This document shows positions 20,134-30,427 of a stretch of 64,000 nucleotides of DNA, piece after piece. Source of the stretch: Enterococcus raffinosus. GTDB lineage: Bacteria > Bacillota > Bacilli > Lactobacillales > Enterococcaceae. The DNA lies in contig NZ_JAHLOS010000004.1 of assembly GCF_018917525.1 (NCBI RefSeq), forward strand, positions 1-64,000, read 5' to 3'. Under the pieces are notes generated by a model. That model was given only the letters and a program-made list of their open reading frames with translations, was not told where the DNA came from and made no database searches. Each line of letters starts with the position of its first letter. The stretch's first letter is position 1. The position numbers were made by a program, and so were the translations under genes.

Positions 20134-20250
20134 TTGACATTTTCTCAAAGTGTCGCTATTATATTGCTTGGGCACCCTTTTAGAAGGGTCAAGTGTTTAG
20201 TAAATTCAAAGCTCCCTATTCGATTGGATAGGGAGCTTTCTTTGTTTTTT
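20134..20250 (+). promoter_or_regulatory. pyrG promoter and CTP-sensing attenuator leader
   Basis: TTGACA (20134-20139) and TATTAT (20157-20162) are 17 bases apart. Seven bases on, the transcript would start GGGC (20170). A terminator hairpin follows: AAAGCTCCCTAT (20208-20219) pairs with ATAGGGAGCTTT (20228-20239), then a T-rich run. This is the layout of Bacillus subtilis pyrG, where low CTP makes polymerase stutter extra G residues at the start. The resulting 5' poly-G pairs with the CUCCCU arm and prevents termination. Confidence 0.85.
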
Positions 20251-20293
20251 CTAGACGTTTCCTGCAAATTAGTATGAAGGAGTTTTTTCATTT

Positions 20294-21904
20294 ATGACAA
20301 AGTATATTTTTGTAACTGGCGGCGTAGTTTCATCAATAGGCAAAGGGATCGTAGCAGCATCTTTAGGTCGTTTGCTTAAAAATCGAGGATTGAAAGTGAC
20401 CATTCAAAAATTCGATCCATATATCAATGTCGATCCGGGTACGATGAGTCCTTACCAACACGGAGAAGTTTTTGTAACAGATGATGGTGCTGAAACGGAC
20501 TTAGACTTAGGTCACTATGAACGTTTTATCGACATCAACTTAAATCAATACTCCAACGTAACGACAGGAAAAATCTATTCAGAGGTTATTCGCAAAGAAC
20601 GTAAAGGTGAATATTTAGGCGCAACCGTCCAAGTAATTCCGCATATCACCAATGAAATCAAGTCAAAAATTATGCGTGCGGCGAAGATGACAGACTCAGA
20701 CGTGATCATCACAGAAGTCGGCGGAACGGTTGGAGATATCGAGTCCTTGCCATTCTTAGAAGCGTTGCGCCAAATGAAAGCAGAAGTTGGCGCGGATAAT
20801 GTAATGTATATCCATACTACATTGATCCCTTACTTAAAAGCAGCGGGTGAAATGAAAACCAAACCGACACAACACAGCGTAAAAGAGTTGCGTGGTTTGG
20901 GAATCCAACCAAATATTTTAGTTGTCCGTACAGAATCACCGGTTTCTCAAAGTACCAAGAATAAATTGGCTCAATTCTGTGATGTAGCGCCAGAAGCAGT
21001 GATTGAATCTCGCGATGTTGAAACTCTTTATTCTATTCCTTTAGCGTTACAAGCACAAGGAATGGATCAAATCGTTTGTGATCATTTAAAAATCGATGCA
21101 CCTGTAGCTGATATGACGGAATGGCGTGCATTGGAAGAAAAAGTTCTGAACCTTAAGAAGAAGGTCAAAATTGCTTTAGTTGGGAAATATGTGGAACTGC
21201 CAGATGCTTACATTTCTGTAGTTGAAGCATTAAAACATTCTGGTTTTGCTTATGAGTCAGATATCGAAGTGGAATGGATTCAATCTCAAGATGTTACACG
21301 AGAAAATGTTGCAGAAGTGCTAGGCGATGCGGATGGTATCTTGGTTCCTGGCGGATTTGGCGATCGTGGGATCGAAGGGAAAATCGAAGCGATTCGTTAT
21401 GCTCGTGAAAATGATGTGCCATTCTTAGGAATTTGTCTAGGGATGCAAATGGCATGTGTAGAATTTGCCCGCAATGTGGCTGGCTTGGAGCAAGCAGATT
21501 CAGCAGAAACAGTGCCAGACACACCAAACAATATTATCGATTTGATGGCGGATCAAGAAAACGTTGAAAACTTAGGTGGAACGTTACGTCTTGGTTTGTA
21601 TCCATGTAAATTGAAAAAAGGCAGCAAAACTGCTGCTGCGTATGGAAACGAAGAGGTGATTCAAGAACGTCACCGTCATCGTTATGAATTCAACAACCAA
21701 TACCGCCAATTATTTGAAGATAAGGGACTCGTTTTCTCAGGTGTTTCTCCTGACAATCGTCTGGTTGAAATTGTTGAAATTCCAGAAAACAAATTCTTCG
21801 TGGGTTGTCAATTCCATCCAGAATTGATCTCACGCCCTAATCGTCCTCAACCATTGATCAAAGCCTTTGTAGGTGCGTCACTGGAAAGTAAAGAAGCAAA
21901 ATAG
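20294..21904 (+). CDS. pyrG: CTP synthase
   Basis: The 536-residue enzyme starts [22 protein letters not shown] (synthetase domain with P-loop). Its C-terminal class I glutamine amidotransferase domain has the nucleophile Cys in [10 protein letters not shown] and the His/Glu pair in [11 protein letters not shown]. It aminates UTP to CTP with glutamine and ATP. It is monocistronic here, with the attenuator leader upstream and a strong terminator after it. Length is normal. Confidence 0.98.
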   Translation: MTKYIFVTGGVVSSIGKGIVAASLGRLLKNRGLKVTIQKFDPYINVDPGTMSPYQHGEVFVTDDGAETDLDLGHYERFIDINLNQYSNVTTGKIYSEVIRKERKGEYLGATVQVIPHITNEIKSKIMRAAKMTDSDVIITEVGGTVGDIESLPFLEALRQMKAEVGADNVMYIHTTLIPYLKAAGEMKTKPTQHSVKELRGLGIQPNILVVRTESPVSQSTKNKLAQFCDVAPEAVIESRDVETLYSIPLALQAQGMDQIVCDHLKIDAPVADMTEWRALEEKVLNLKKKVKIALVGKYVELPDAYISVVEALKHSGFAYESDIEVEWIQSQDVTRENVAEVLGDADGILVPGGFGDRGIEGKIEAIRYARENDVPFLGICLGMQMACVEFARNVAGLEQADSAETVPDTPNNIIDLMADQENVENLGGTLRLGLYPCKLKKGSKTAAAYGNEEVIQERHRHRYEFNNQYRQLFEDKGLVFSGVSPDNRLVEIVEIPENKFFVGCQFHPELISRPNRPQPLIKAFVGASLESKEAK

Positions 21905-21912
21905 TAATTTTG

Positions 21913-21943
21913 ACTGAAAGGCATAGACGCCTTTCAGTTTTTT
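21913..21943 (+). terminator. pyrG terminator
   Basis: ACTGAAAGGC pairs with GCCTTTCAGT across ATAGAC, followed by six T residues. Confidence 0.88.
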
Positions 21944-22085
21944 GTATTAAAAAAGCAAAAAAGTTGAAATGTAAAGGTTTTATCGGATGGTTAGCAGTAG
22001 CAAAGATGGGAAAACTTTGATAGAATTAACACGTTAGTTAAGCATGGCTTAACCAAATAGTAAAAAACCTTAGGAGGAATTTTTT

Positions 22086-22955
22086 ATGCCAGTAGTATCA
22101 GGAGCAGAATTCTTAAAAGCTGCACGTAAAGGCGGATATGCAGTTGGTGGATTCAACACAAACAATTTAGAATGGACTCAAGCTATTCTAAAAGCTGCAG
22201 AAGCTAAAAAAGCACCCGTTCTTATCCAAACTTCAATGGGCGCAGCAAAATACATGGGCGGATACAAAGTTGCTAAAGACATCATCACTGATTTAGTAGA
22301 CTCAATGGGTATCACTGTACCAGTTGCAATCCACTTAGACCATGGTGACTATGAAGCTGCTTTAGAATGTATCGAAGTTGGCTACACTTCAATCATGTTT
22401 GATGGTTCTCATCTTCCATTTGAAGAAAACTTAAAATTGGCTAAAGACGTTGTTGAAAAAGCTCACGCTAAAGGTATCTCTGTTGAGTGTGAAGTTGGTT
22501 CAATCGGTGGTGAAGAAGACGGAATCATCGGTGCTGGTGAATTAGCTGACATCGACGAATGTGTACAAATGGTTGCTACAGGTATCGACTACTTAGCATG
22601 CGGTATCGGTAACATTCACGGCGTATACCCTGAAAACTGGAAAGGTCTTGCATTTGACCACTTACAAGCGATCGCTGATGCTGTAGGTTCTGATGTTCCT
22701 TTAGTATTACACGGTGGATCAGGTATTCCTCAAGAACAAATCCAAAAAGCAATCTCAATGGGTGTTTCTAAAGTCAACGTTAACACTGAATTCCAATTAT
22801 CATTTGCTAAAGCAACTCGTGAATACATCGAAGCTGGCAAAGATAAAGAAGGAAAAGGCTTTGACCCTCGTAAATTGTTAGCACCAGGTGTTGCTGCAAT
22901 CGTTAAAGATGCTGAAGAACATATTGACTGGTTCGGTTCAGCAAACAAAGCTTAA
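22086..22955 (+). CDS. fba: Fructose-1,6-bisphosphate aldolase, class II
   Basis: The 289-residue enzyme is a zinc-dependent class II aldolase. HLDHGDYEAALECI holds the catalytic Asp and zinc His, VECEVGSIGGEEDG is the metal/loop motif, and the later zinc His residues lie in GNIHGVYP and LHGGSGIP. It splits fructose 1,6-bisphosphate into triose phosphates. Highly biased codons indicate strong expression. It precedes murAB-rho-rpmE2, a Firmicutes order, but has its own terminator. Confidence 0.97.
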   Translation: MPVVSGAEFLKAARKGGYAVGGFNTNNLEWTQAILKAAEAKKAPVLIQTSMGAAKYMGGYKVAKDIITDLVDSMGITVPVAIHLDHGDYEAALECIEVGYTSIMFDGSHLPFEENLKLAKDVVEKAHAKGISVECEVGSIGGEEDGIIGAGELADIDECVQMVATGIDYLACGIGNIHGVYPENWKGLAFDHLQAIADAVGSDVPLVLHGGSGIPQEQIQKAISMGVSKVNVNTEFQLSFAKATREYIEAGKDKEGKGFDPRKLLAPGVAAIVKDAEEHIDWFGSANKA

Positions 22956-22970
22956 TTAGATTCTTTTAGT

Positions 22971-23000
22971 CTCGGAGCAATTGCTTCGAGGCTTTTTTTT
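22971..23000 (+). terminator. fba terminator
   Basis: CTCGGAGCAA and TTGCTTCGAG form the stem, followed by GC and eight T residues. Confidence 0.85.
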
Positions 23001-23290
23001 GTAGATTTTTACGAAATTATCTTTTTTATGATTGATATGAAAAAAATGATTTTTAACTCATTTTGAATACATAAATTAAAACTGAAAATTTTAAAAAAAC
23101 AAATAATTTTATTTAAGTAAGAATGGTTGAAGACAAAAATTAGCTCTCTGATAATCGAATCCTAATGGCGCATGAAAAAGCTGCTTATTTTCTTGTGAGA
23201 TTTGAGAAAGCTTCCTTTTTATACAGGCGATAATATGCTAGAATGGATAATGGTCTATAAACTTCAAAATAATTAATTAGGTGAAAATAA
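23001..23290. other. AT-rich gap upstream of murAB
   Basis: This stretch is very AT-rich and holds no convincing ORF. The only element I can support is an extended -10 box, TGC followed by TAGAAT (23236-23244), about 45 bases before the murAB start; its -35 is weak. Confidence 0.4.
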
Positions 23291-24562
23291 ATGAGAAAAA
23301 TCGAAATTCATGGTGGAAAGCCATTATCAGGAAATATTACAATCAGCGGCGCGAAAAACAGCGCGGTCGCATTAATTCCAGCAGCAATTATGGCGGATTC
23401 GCCAGTAACTTTAGAAGGTGTTCCAGACATCCAAGACGTGCATTCATTAATCGAGATTCTAGAGATTATGGGAGCAAAAGTGTCTTTTGAAGATAATCGT
23501 ATGGTGATTGATCCGAGTAACGTCGTATCGATCCCGATGCCAAGTGGTAAAATCAATTCTTTACGTGCTTCTTACTATTTCATGGGTGCTTTGTTGGGTA
23601 AATTCGGTGAAGCAGTTGTAGGATTACCCGGTGGATGCTTCTTAGGGCCTCGTCCGATTGACCTGCATATCAAAGGCTTTGAGAGTTTAGGCGCAGAAGT
23701 TTCAAATGAACATGGCGTGATTTATTTACGAACAGATGAAGATGGCTTAAGTGGGGATCGCATTTTTATGGATGTGGTTTCTATTGGTGCGACGATCAAC
23801 GTGATGCTTGCTGCAGTAAAAGCCAAAGGCAAGACGATCATCGAAAATGCTGCCCGTGAGCCAGAGATTATTGATGTTGCAACATTATTGAATAATATGG
23901 GTGCGAAGATTCGTGGTGCGGGTACGGATGAGATTCGGATTGAAGGAGTCGAGGAATTACATGGCTGTGTTCATTCAATTATTCCTGACCGGATCGAAGC
24001 AGGGACTTATTTGGCCTTGGCTGCTGCGATGGGCGAAGGCGTAACTGTTCACAATGTGATCTATGAGCACATTGAAAGCTTTATCGCAAAGCTAGAAGAG
24101 ATTGGCGTGGAAATGAATATCTCAGAAGACAGTATTGAAGTGCTGCCATCTAAGAATTTAAAAACAGTCGACGTTACGACATCGCCATATCCAGGCTTTG
24201 CTACGGACTTACAACAGCCAATCACACCGCTGCTATTAAAAGCTCAAGGAACGGCTGAAATCATTGATACGATTTATTCCAAACGGGTCAATCATATACC
24301 CGAATTAGTCCGTATGGGCGCTGATGCCCGCGTAGAGGGCAATTTAATTGTGTTAAACGGCTCGAACAAATTACACGGCGCAGAAGTAGTGGCTTCTGAT
24401 TTACGTGCCGGGGCTTGTTTAGTTATCGCTGGATTAATGGCAGAAGGCAAAACGACGATTTTTAATGTAGAATACATTTTACGAGGCTATGATCATATTA
24501 TTGACAAACTGACAGCTCTTGGTGCTACTATCGAAATGATCGACGAGGAAGAGGCGGAATAA
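23291..24562 (+). CDS. murAB: UDP-N-acetylglucosamine 1-carboxyvinyltransferase (second paralogue, MurAB/MurZ type)
   Basis: The 423-residue enzyme has the inside-out alpha/beta barrel of the EPSP-synthase family. The active-site Cys lies in [15 protein letters not shown]. Other motifs are the N-terminal [18 protein letters not shown] and the C-terminal [15 protein letters not shown]. It transfers enolpyruvate from PEP to UDP-GlcNAc, the first committed step of peptidoglycan synthesis and the target of fosfomycin. The position directly before rho matches MurAB/MurZ rather than MurAA. Its TAA overlaps the ATG of rho by one base. Confidence 0.93.
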   Translation: MRKIEIHGGKPLSGNITISGAKNSAVALIPAAIMADSPVTLEGVPDIQDVHSLIEILEIMGAKVSFEDNRMVIDPSNVVSIPMPSGKINSLRASYYFMGALLGKFGEAVVGLPGGCFLGPRPIDLHIKGFESLGAEVSNEHGVIYLRTDEDGLSGDRIFMDVVSIGATINVMLAAVKAKGKTIIENAAREPEIIDVATLLNNMGAKIRGAGTDEIRIEGVEELHGCVHSIIPDRIEAGTYLALAAAMGEGVTVHNVIYEHIESFIAKLEEIGVEMNISEDSIEVLPSKNLKTVDVTTSPYPGFATDLQQPITPLLLKAQGTAEIIDTIYSKRVNHIPELVRMGADARVEGNLIVLNGSNKLHGAEVVASDLRAGACLVIAGLMAEGKTTIFNVEYILRGYDHIIDKLTALGATIEMIDEEEAE

Positions 24563-25857
24563 TGAGCGATTATTTAACAATGGCGGAACTTGAAAACAAG
24601 ACGCTAAAAGAAATTTATGCTTATGCAAAAGACTTTAAAATTCCTTATTATAGTCAAATGAATAAGAAGGAATTATCGCTGGCTGTGATTCGTGCGCAGG
24701 CAGAAAAGCAAGGCTTCTTTTATATGGAAGGAGTCTTGGATATTGTTGGGCAAGATGGCTACGGCTTTTTACGTCCAATCAATTATGGATCGAGTGCGGA
24801 AGATATCTACATTTCTTCCTCACAGATTCGTCGTTTTGGGTTGCGAAACGGAGACAAGGTGGCAGGAAAAGCCCGTCCGCCCAAAGAATCAGAACGTTAT
24901 TATGGATTAATGCATGTGGAAAGCGTTAATGGCAAAGATCCAGAAGAAGCCAAAGAGCGCCCACATTTTCCTGCGCTAACGGCACTTTATCCTGAAAAGC
25001 AGTTAGTTATAGAAACAACTCCCGGTCGTTTGTCTACACGAATGATCGACATCTTCTCACCGGTAGGATTTGGACAACGCGGCTTGATCGTTGCACCGCC
25101 TAAAGCCGGCAAAACAACCATCCTGAAAGAAATCGCCAATGGTATAACTGATAACTATCCCGAGGTTGAATTGATCGTCCTCTTAATTGATGAACGTCCA
25201 GAAGAAGTGACTGACCTAGAACGCAGCGTCAAAGGCGATGTGGTTTATTCAACTTTTGATCAACAGCCGCAAAATCATACGCGTGTTTCGGAATTAGTGC
25301 TAGAACGGGCGATGCGTTTAGTCGAAGACAAGCGTGATGTGGTCATCTTGATGGATAGTATTACTCGTTTGGCACGTGCTTATAACTTAGTTGTTCCCCC
25401 AAGCGGTCGGACATTAAGCGGCGGGATCGATCCAGCTGCATTGTATAAGCCGAAAAAATTCTTTGGTGCTGCCCGTAATATTGAAGAAGGCGGAAGCTTG
25501 ACGATTTTGGCGACCGCGTTAGTTGATACTGGTAGTCGGATGGATGACGTGATTTATGAAGAATTCAAGGGAACAGGGAACTTAGAATTACAATTATCTC
25601 GCGAATTATCTGAACGTCGAATCTTCCCTGCTATTGATATCAAGAAATCAGGTACACGTAAGGAAGAATTATTAATGGCGCCGTCTCGTCTTGAAGAGGT
25701 CTTCAAGCTGCGTAATAACATGACAGGCGACTCATTAGAATATACCTCACAATTTGTCAATTTCCTGAAAAAGACAAAGAATAACGACCAAGTTTTCAAA
25801 GCTTTCAAAGACGTTTCATTCGGTGGAAAAACCGTTCGAAGAAATCAAAAAAGATAA
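24562..25857 (+). CDS. rho: Transcription termination factor Rho
   Basis: The 431-residue protein has an N-terminal Rho domain ([21 protein letters not shown]), a cold-shock-like RNA-binding part ([10 protein letters not shown]) and the RecA-like motor with Walker [10 protein letters not shown] and Walker [13 protein letters not shown]. The arginine-finger region is [19 protein letters not shown]. It is a hexameric helicase that ends transcription. It is coupled to murAB through the overlapping stop/start TAATG. Confidence 0.97.
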   Translation: MSDYLTMAELENKTLKEIYAYAKDFKIPYYSQMNKKELSLAVIRAQAEKQGFFYMEGVLDIVGQDGYGFLRPINYGSSAEDIYISSSQIRRFGLRNGDKVAGKARPPKESERYYGLMHVESVNGKDPEEAKERPHFPALTALYPEKQLVIETTPGRLSTRMIDIFSPVGFGQRGLIVAPPKAGKTTILKEIANGITDNYPEVELIVLLIDERPEEVTDLERSVKGDVVYSTFDQQPQNHTRVSELVLERAMRLVEDKRDVVILMDSITRLARAYNLVVPPSGRTLSGGIDPAALYKPKKFFGAARNIEEGGSLTILATALVDTGSRMDDVIYEEFKGTGNLELQLSRELSERRIFPAIDIKKSGTRKEELLMAPSRLEEVFKLRNNMTGDSLEYTSQFVNFLKKTKNNDQVFKAFKDVSFGGKTVRRNQKR

Positions 25858-25886
25858 TTGCATTGTCGAATCATTCATGATAGTAT
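25858..25886 (+). promoter_or_regulatory. Promoter of rpmE2
   Basis: TTGCAT (25858-25863) and TAGTAT (25881-25886) are 17 bases apart, immediately after the rho stop codon. The 70-base leader that follows contains a short CTGAA/TTCAG stem that could be an autoregulatory L31 site. Confidence 0.5.
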
Positions 25887-25956
25887 ATTCATGTTGCAAA
25901 TTGCAAAAATAACTCTGAACCAGCAAATGATTCAGGGCAAAGGAGCGAAAAAAACT

Positions 25957-26223
25957 ATGAAACAAGGAATTCATCCAGAATATCATCCAGTTGTGTTCAT
26001 GGACTCAACTACAGGTTTCAAATTCTTGTCAGGTTCTACTAAATCTTCACAAGAAACAGTTGAATGGGAAGACGGAAACACTTACCCTGTAATCCGTGTC
26101 GAAGTAACTTCAGACTCTCATCCATTCTACACTGGACGTCAAAAATTCACTCAAGCAGATGGACGTGTCGATCGTTTCAACAAGAAATACGGTCTCAAAG
26201 ACGCCAACGCAGAGGAAAAATAA
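25957..26223 (+). CDS. rpmE2: 50S ribosomal protein L31 type B
   Basis: The 88-residue protein starts [16 protein letters not shown] and has [15 protein letters not shown], the marks of type B L31. The CxxC zinc motif of type A is absent, so it is the zinc-independent form. The upstream reading frame is open for another 33 codons, but AAAGGAG sits just before the ATG at 25957. It follows rho, as in other Firmicutes. Confidence 0.96.
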   Translation: MKQGIHPEYHPVVFMDSTTGFKFLSGSTKSSQETVEWEDGNTYPVIRVEVTSDSHPFYTGRQKFTQADGRVDRFNKKYGLKDANAEEK

Positions 26224-26247
26224 AAATTCTGTTCAAACAGACTTTAG

Positions 26248-26279
26248 CGAGCTTTCTATTATGGGAAAGCTCGTTTTTT
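26248..26279 (+). terminator. rpmE2 terminator
   Basis: CGAGCTTTC pairs with GAAAGCTCG across eight bases, followed by six T residues. Confidence 0.88.
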
Positions 26280-26364
26280 GTATTTACCAAAAATGGTGTA
26301 ACTCAGGATTCATTTTTTGTTATACTAACACTGTGTTTAATGAATGATTAGGCGAGGTGCGAAA

Positions 26365-27366
26365 ATGATTATCAATCCAGCGAAGAAGGCATTACCTTTA
26401 TTTAATCAGCTACCTGAAGTGGCGGATAAAAAAATGGCGAGAAGTTTTTCGGATAAGAATCCGCTTTTTTCTTGGCATGCGAATTACTTCAATGTTAAAC
26501 GAAAGAAAGTTTTATTATTGGTTAATGATTTGACATATTTTCCGATTGTATTGATCGGAATTGACGCTCAAACTAAGAAGCAGTTAGGGGAAATTATTCT
26601 TGCAGCAATCGAAGAAGTATTCCAGGCTGCTGGAATCTCTCAAGCAAAAATTGCTGAATATCTTGATTTGGCTGGTGATATAGAGGTAAGTGCAGGATAT
26701 AATCATGTGATTACTGGGATCATTAATAACATGATTACATCCATGGAGTATCATGGAACGTTTAATTTGAATATGCTGGTGGATGTTAAGCTTAGTCTTT
26801 ACTTAGCAGATTCCTTTTATAAAAGCGAGCGTCCGCTAGATAAGTTACGAGAAGTTTTTAAGAAGCCTTTTGTTCTTCGTGAGTTTTCGCAAGAAGATGT
26901 AGAGAAAAAATATTTGGTAGAAAAAAGTTGGAAAAGCCTAGCTGATTTCAAAGTAGTTGATTTTTCTGATGAAGAGTATGAAGCTGCATTGGCGAACAAT
27001 CGCTTAGTTTTAGCTGCATTTAAACAATACCTTGAACAACATGAAAAATTAACAAAGAAGACGGTAAATAAACATGTAGCTAATATTGAAGATTATCTGA
27101 GCGGGTATTTAATTTTTTATGGCTATGATCTAGCAGTATCTACTTTTGAGGTGATTAGCGACTTTTTTAGTTGGGGAGCTAGAAAAAATGTCTGGATCAG
27201 TGAAAGTGCGGTTAAGAAGGCCGGCTCATCCATGAAGAAGTTCTATCAATTTTTGATTGCAGCTGGGGAAGTGAATGAATCAGCTATGCCGGAGATTCGA
27301 GAGCAACTCGAAATGGGTGTGGATGATGGGATTATGACACTAGAAATGATGGATGATTGGTATTAG
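26365..27366 (+). CDS. DUF6933-like protein with C-terminal SAM-like helical region
   Basis: The 333-residue protein has an N-terminal part of about 150 residues that resembles DUF6933 (start MIINPAKKALPLFNQLP, with SWHANYF, VLLLVNDLTYFPIVL). The C-terminal 110 residues are helical. The segment KKTVNKHVANIEDYLSGYLI looks like the N-terminal SAM-like domain of tyrosine recombinases, but no catalytic domain follows. The ATG at 26365 follows GAGGTG; an upstream ATG at 26344 is less likely. Function is unknown. It shares a terminator with the convergent response regulator. Confidence 0.65.
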   Translation: MIINPAKKALPLFNQLPEVADKKMARSFSDKNPLFSWHANYFNVKRKKVLLLVNDLTYFPIVLIGIDAQTKKQLGEIILAAIEEVFQAAGISQAKIAEYLDLAGDIEVSAGYNHVITGIINNMITSMEYHGTFNLNMLVDVKLSLYLADSFYKSERPLDKLREVFKKPFVLREFSQEDVEKKYLVEKSWKSLADFKVVDFSDEEYEAALANNRLVLAAFKQYLEQHEKLTKKTVNKHVANIEDYLSGYLIFYGYDLAVSTFEVISDFFSWGARKNVWISESAVKKAGSSMKKFYQFLIAAGEVNESAMPEIREQLEMGVDDGIMTLEMMDDWY

Positions 27367-27378
27367 TTGGTGATGATA

Positions 27379-27422
27379 AAATAAGCACAAGAAGAACTTG
27401 GTTTTCTTCTTGTGCTTATTTA
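27379..27422. terminator. Bidirectional terminator between DUF6933 gene and response regulator
   Basis: AATAAGCACAAGAAGAA pairs with TTCTTCTTGTGCTTATT, flanked by A-rich and T-rich ends. It overlaps the stop codon of the minus-strand response regulator. Confidence 0.85.
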
Positions 27423-28984
27423 TTGTGCTCTGCCCGGAATGCTTTTGGCGAAATGCCAATTTTTCTTTTAAAGAGATAGCTGAAATAATTTGGATCGTTA
27501 TAGCCAATTTCAAAAGCGATTGCAGTAATTAAAAGATCGGTATCTATTAAGAGTTCTTTCGCATGATTCAGTCGAATCTCCGTTAGAGCATCAATAAAAT
27601 TCTTGCCTTTTGTTTGCGAAAAAAGCGTACTTAGATAGGTCAAGCTGACGCCAGCATTATCTGCGGACATCTGTAAGGAAAGATTTGGATCAGAGTAGTT
27701 TTCCAGCATTTCTTTATATACAGCTGTGACGACAGGATGTTCTTGATTCTTACTATGATAGCTTTTTTCTTTTATGCCATTTTTGATGGCTGTTAATAGA
27801 ACTTCCATCAGAAGACGATAAACAGAAGGCGTCTTGCTGATTAAAACAAGATCGGATTCTTGGTATTCTGCTAAGACTTTTTTTCCTTGGGTGGTATCAA
27901 GTTTTTCTAAGAACTTCATCAAGTATTGGGCGGTCTGATAAGCATAGGAGGAAGAGAAGCCATTATCTGTTTCTAAGCCGTCCAAAATCAGATCAATGGA
28001 TTCAGTCACGTGAAAATCCAGATTAAGATTCAGTAATGTTTTATCTGGTAAAACAAAACCTGTATCTTCGACATTTAGGGTATCAGCAAGACGGATGATT
28101 TTACCATTGAATGGAGTAAGACTATCTATTGCGAATTGCTGCGTGATTAATAGGTTATTTCGAAGCTCAGTCAAACGATTAGAGGTATAGCCGATCGCGA
28201 TAACGAAGGCAGATTCGTTAATACTTTGAAGCTCGTATTTCAAAATATCAGCGGCATAATAGGCTTTATCCATTGAGTCGGACTCGGTTGCAGCACTCAC
28301 TAAACACTTGATGATCAGCGTGTCATAGACCACCGATAACACATTTTTATCCGAACCAAAGATTTCATTTAAACGTAATACTAAATACTGATAGTTCTGC
28401 TCATTCAAATGCTGTTGAGGCAATTTGACGTAAAGGGCGGTTAGGTATTGACCTAATAAGTTGAAGTTGAGCTTTTCTTGACGCTCGATTAGTTCACTAG
28501 GTTCATAGCCGCTCTTTTCTAAATGGTGAAAAAAATGCTCTTTATAGTATTCAAAGTGCAATATTTTATTTTTTTGATCCGGCTGTTTTTGTCGTTCGCG
28601 TTCTTGCTGAATCTGTTTTTGAGATGTCTTGATGGCGTTAGTCAGTTCGGTCGTAGTAACTGGTTTGGTGATATAGGAATCGACACCGATGGCGATGGCT
28701 TCCTGCGAATAGGCAAAATCATCATAGCCGCTAATGATAATTACATGGAGCCAAGGCAGCATTTCTTTGGCATAGCGAGCGAGATCTAAGCCGTTCATGA
28801 AGGGCATCCGTATGTCTGTTAATAGTAGATCCGGCTTCAGCTCTTGCATCATAGAAAGTGCCATATCACCATCGCTGGCTTCACCGACAAATTGAACATC
28901 GCTTTCCTTTTCTAATTTGGCAATTTGCTTGCGTAAGGATAAACGAATGATTTCTTCATCTTCTGCGATAAATACCTTAAGCAT
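27416..28984 (-). CDS. Response regulator, YesN type (receiver plus AraC DNA-binding domain)
   Basis: The 522-residue protein has an N-terminal receiver (FIAEDEEII acidic pair, phosphorylated Asp 57 in LLTDIRMPF, Lys in SYITKPVT). A middle region of about 280 residues has no clear domain. A C-terminal AraC helix-turn-helix ends FSYLFKRKIGISPKAFRAEH. It should activate the transporter operon that starts at 31644, whose promoter has a poor -35. It is the last gene of a three-gene minus-strand unit and overlaps the kinase gene by 8 bases. Confidence 0.9.
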   Translation of the reverse strand: MLKVFIAEDEEIIRLSLRKQIAKLEKESDVQFVGEASDGDMALSMMQELKPDLLLTDIRMPFMNGLDLARYAKEMLPWLHVIIISGYDDFAYSQEAIAIGVDSYITKPVTTTELTNAIKTSQKQIQQERERQKQPDQKNKILHFEYYKEHFFHHLEKSGYEPSELIERQEKLNFNLLGQYLTALYVKLPQQHLNEQNYQYLVLRLNEIFGSDKNVLSVVYDTLIIKCLVSAATESDSMDKAYYAADILKYELQSINESAFVIAIGYTSNRLTELRNNLLITQQFAIDSLTPFNGKIIRLADTLNVEDTGFVLPDKTLLNLNLDFHVTESIDLILDGLETDNGFSSSYAYQTAQYLMKFLEKLDTTQGKKVLAEYQESDLVLISKTPSVYRLLMEVLLTAIKNGIKEKSYHSKNQEHPVVTAVYKEMLENYSDPNLSLQMSADNAGVSLTYLSTLFSQTKGKNFIDALTEIRLNHAKELLIDTDLLITAIAFEIGYNDPNYFSYLFKRKIGISPKAFRAEHNK

Positions 28985-30425
28985 TTTCGTCCCTCTTCTC
29001 TACAAAGACATCTGTTTTAAGCGGTAAAATAATTGTGACGGTCGTTCCTTGATTTTCTTGACTGTCGATTTTCAGCTCAGCGGTCTCTCCAAAATACAAA
29101 CGCAATCTGCGATAAATGTTATAAAGTCCATAGCCGCCTGTTACCCCAGTAGGGTCTAGTTCTCGGATATTTTTCTGCAGGGTCTCAATTTGCTGGGTGG
29201 TCATCCCGACTCCGTTATCGGTGACTTCAAAGATTAGACTTTCCCCCTGTTGGCGGCCATTGATATGAATTACTCCACGTTGGCGGCTGTGTTTGATCCC
29301 ATGATACATTGCATTTTCCACGATTGGCTGGAGAATCATTTTAAGCATTTTGACATGTTCAATTTTTGGATCGATCGTGATTTGATACTCCAAGATCGAG
29401 CCATATCGAGTTTTTAAAATTTGCAGATAGCTTGTAACATGTTCGATCTCCTGTTTGACTGTGACCCAATCATTTCCATTATTGAGTGTCAGCTTAAAGA
29501 AGTTTGAAAGGGCTAGTGTCGTTTCAATGACGCGCTCTGGCTCGTCTAATTCAGATAAAGTAATGATTGCGTCTAAGCTGTTGTAAATAAAATGCGGAGT
29601 GATCTGAGCCTGCAAAGCCCTTAACTCGGCTTTTGCAATCGCCTGTTGTTTGCGGTCATTTTGCTCCAATAGTGCTTTGATCTGAGTCGTCATCTGATTG
29701 ACCTCCGAGGATAAAATATCGAATTCAACGATCTCAGAGCTTTCCACTTGAGTATCTAAGTTGCCTTTAGAAACCTCAGAGAGTGAGGTCAAAAGCTTAT
29801 CCATAGGAACCTTGATGCGCGCATTCAAATTTTTTTTATTTCGAGTGATGATAATAACAAGGATGACCACTAAGCAAATCTCTAAGAATATCAAGATGAT
29901 AATTGTTTGGAAAATCTGATTGCTCTTCTTATTTGATAAGTTGATCTCACCGGTCACAAACTCCTGCAGCGTATCCTTCAGTAGAACATTGACGTTTCGA
30001 ATCTCAACTAAGATCGCTTCACTGTCGCTGATCGGTTTTTCTGCTGCGATATTTTCCTTGATCGTATTTACGTAGTGTCGATCAGTATCTAAAATGCGTT
30101 TGGCGATATCTAATGTCTGCTGTTGATCGAAAGAGGGAGAGCTATCCTTCAATTTGTCCAGCTCTTTTTGATAATGAACGATCAATTCGGTCGGGTCCTG
30201 CATTCTTGTCGGCTTACCGGTGATCAAATAAAAGACGGAATTGTCTATTTTGGTAGACATTTCAGAATTCATCTTGTTTACATCGTTGACATTTTCAATC
30301 GATTGTCGATATTGAAAGATGTTCACCATAAAGAAAATACTGATCAAAACCATCGGCAAAATGGCTAAGAGGATCACCAGTTTATAGTGATAGTCTAGGG
30401 TGTTTCCAATACTTATTCGCTTCAT
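28977..30425 (-). CDS. Sensor histidine kinase, YesM / LytS-like (HisKA_6580 type)
   Basis: The 482-residue protein has a membrane segment near residues 16-38, an extracytoplasmic part of about 130 residues and a second membrane segment near 175-198 (TIIILIFLEICLVVILVIII). A HAMP linker follows, then the His_kinase domain with the phospho-His in AQITPHFIYNSLDAI. The ATPase has N-box VENAMYHGIKHS and G-box DNGVGM. The neighbouring binding lipoprotein probably presents sugar to the extracytoplasmic part. I use the ATG at 30425, eight bases after GAGGG; a TTG two codons upstream overlaps the previous stop. Confidence 0.9.
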   Translation of the reverse strand: MKRISIGNTLDYHYKLVILLAILPMVLISIFFMVNIFQYRQSIENVNDVNKMNSEMSTKIDNSVFYLITGKPTRMQDPTELIVHYQKELDKLKDSSPSFDQQQTLDIAKRILDTDRHYVNTIKENIAAEKPISDSEAILVEIRNVNVLLKDTLQEFVTGEINLSNKKSNQIFQTIIILIFLEICLVVILVIIITRNKKNLNARIKVPMDKLLTSLSEVSKGNLDTQVESSEIVEFDILSSEVNQMTTQIKALLEQNDRKQQAIAKAELRALQAQITPHFIYNSLDAIITLSELDEPERVIETTLALSNFFKLTLNNGNDWVTVKQEIEHVTSYLQILKTRYGSILEYQITIDPKIEHVKMLKMILQPIVENAMYHGIKHSRQRGVIHINGRQQGESLIFEVTDNGVGMTTQQIETLQKNIRELDPTGVTGGYGLYNIYRRLRLYFGETAELKIDSQENQGTTVTIILPLKTDVFVEKRDENA

Positions 30426-30427
30426 GA

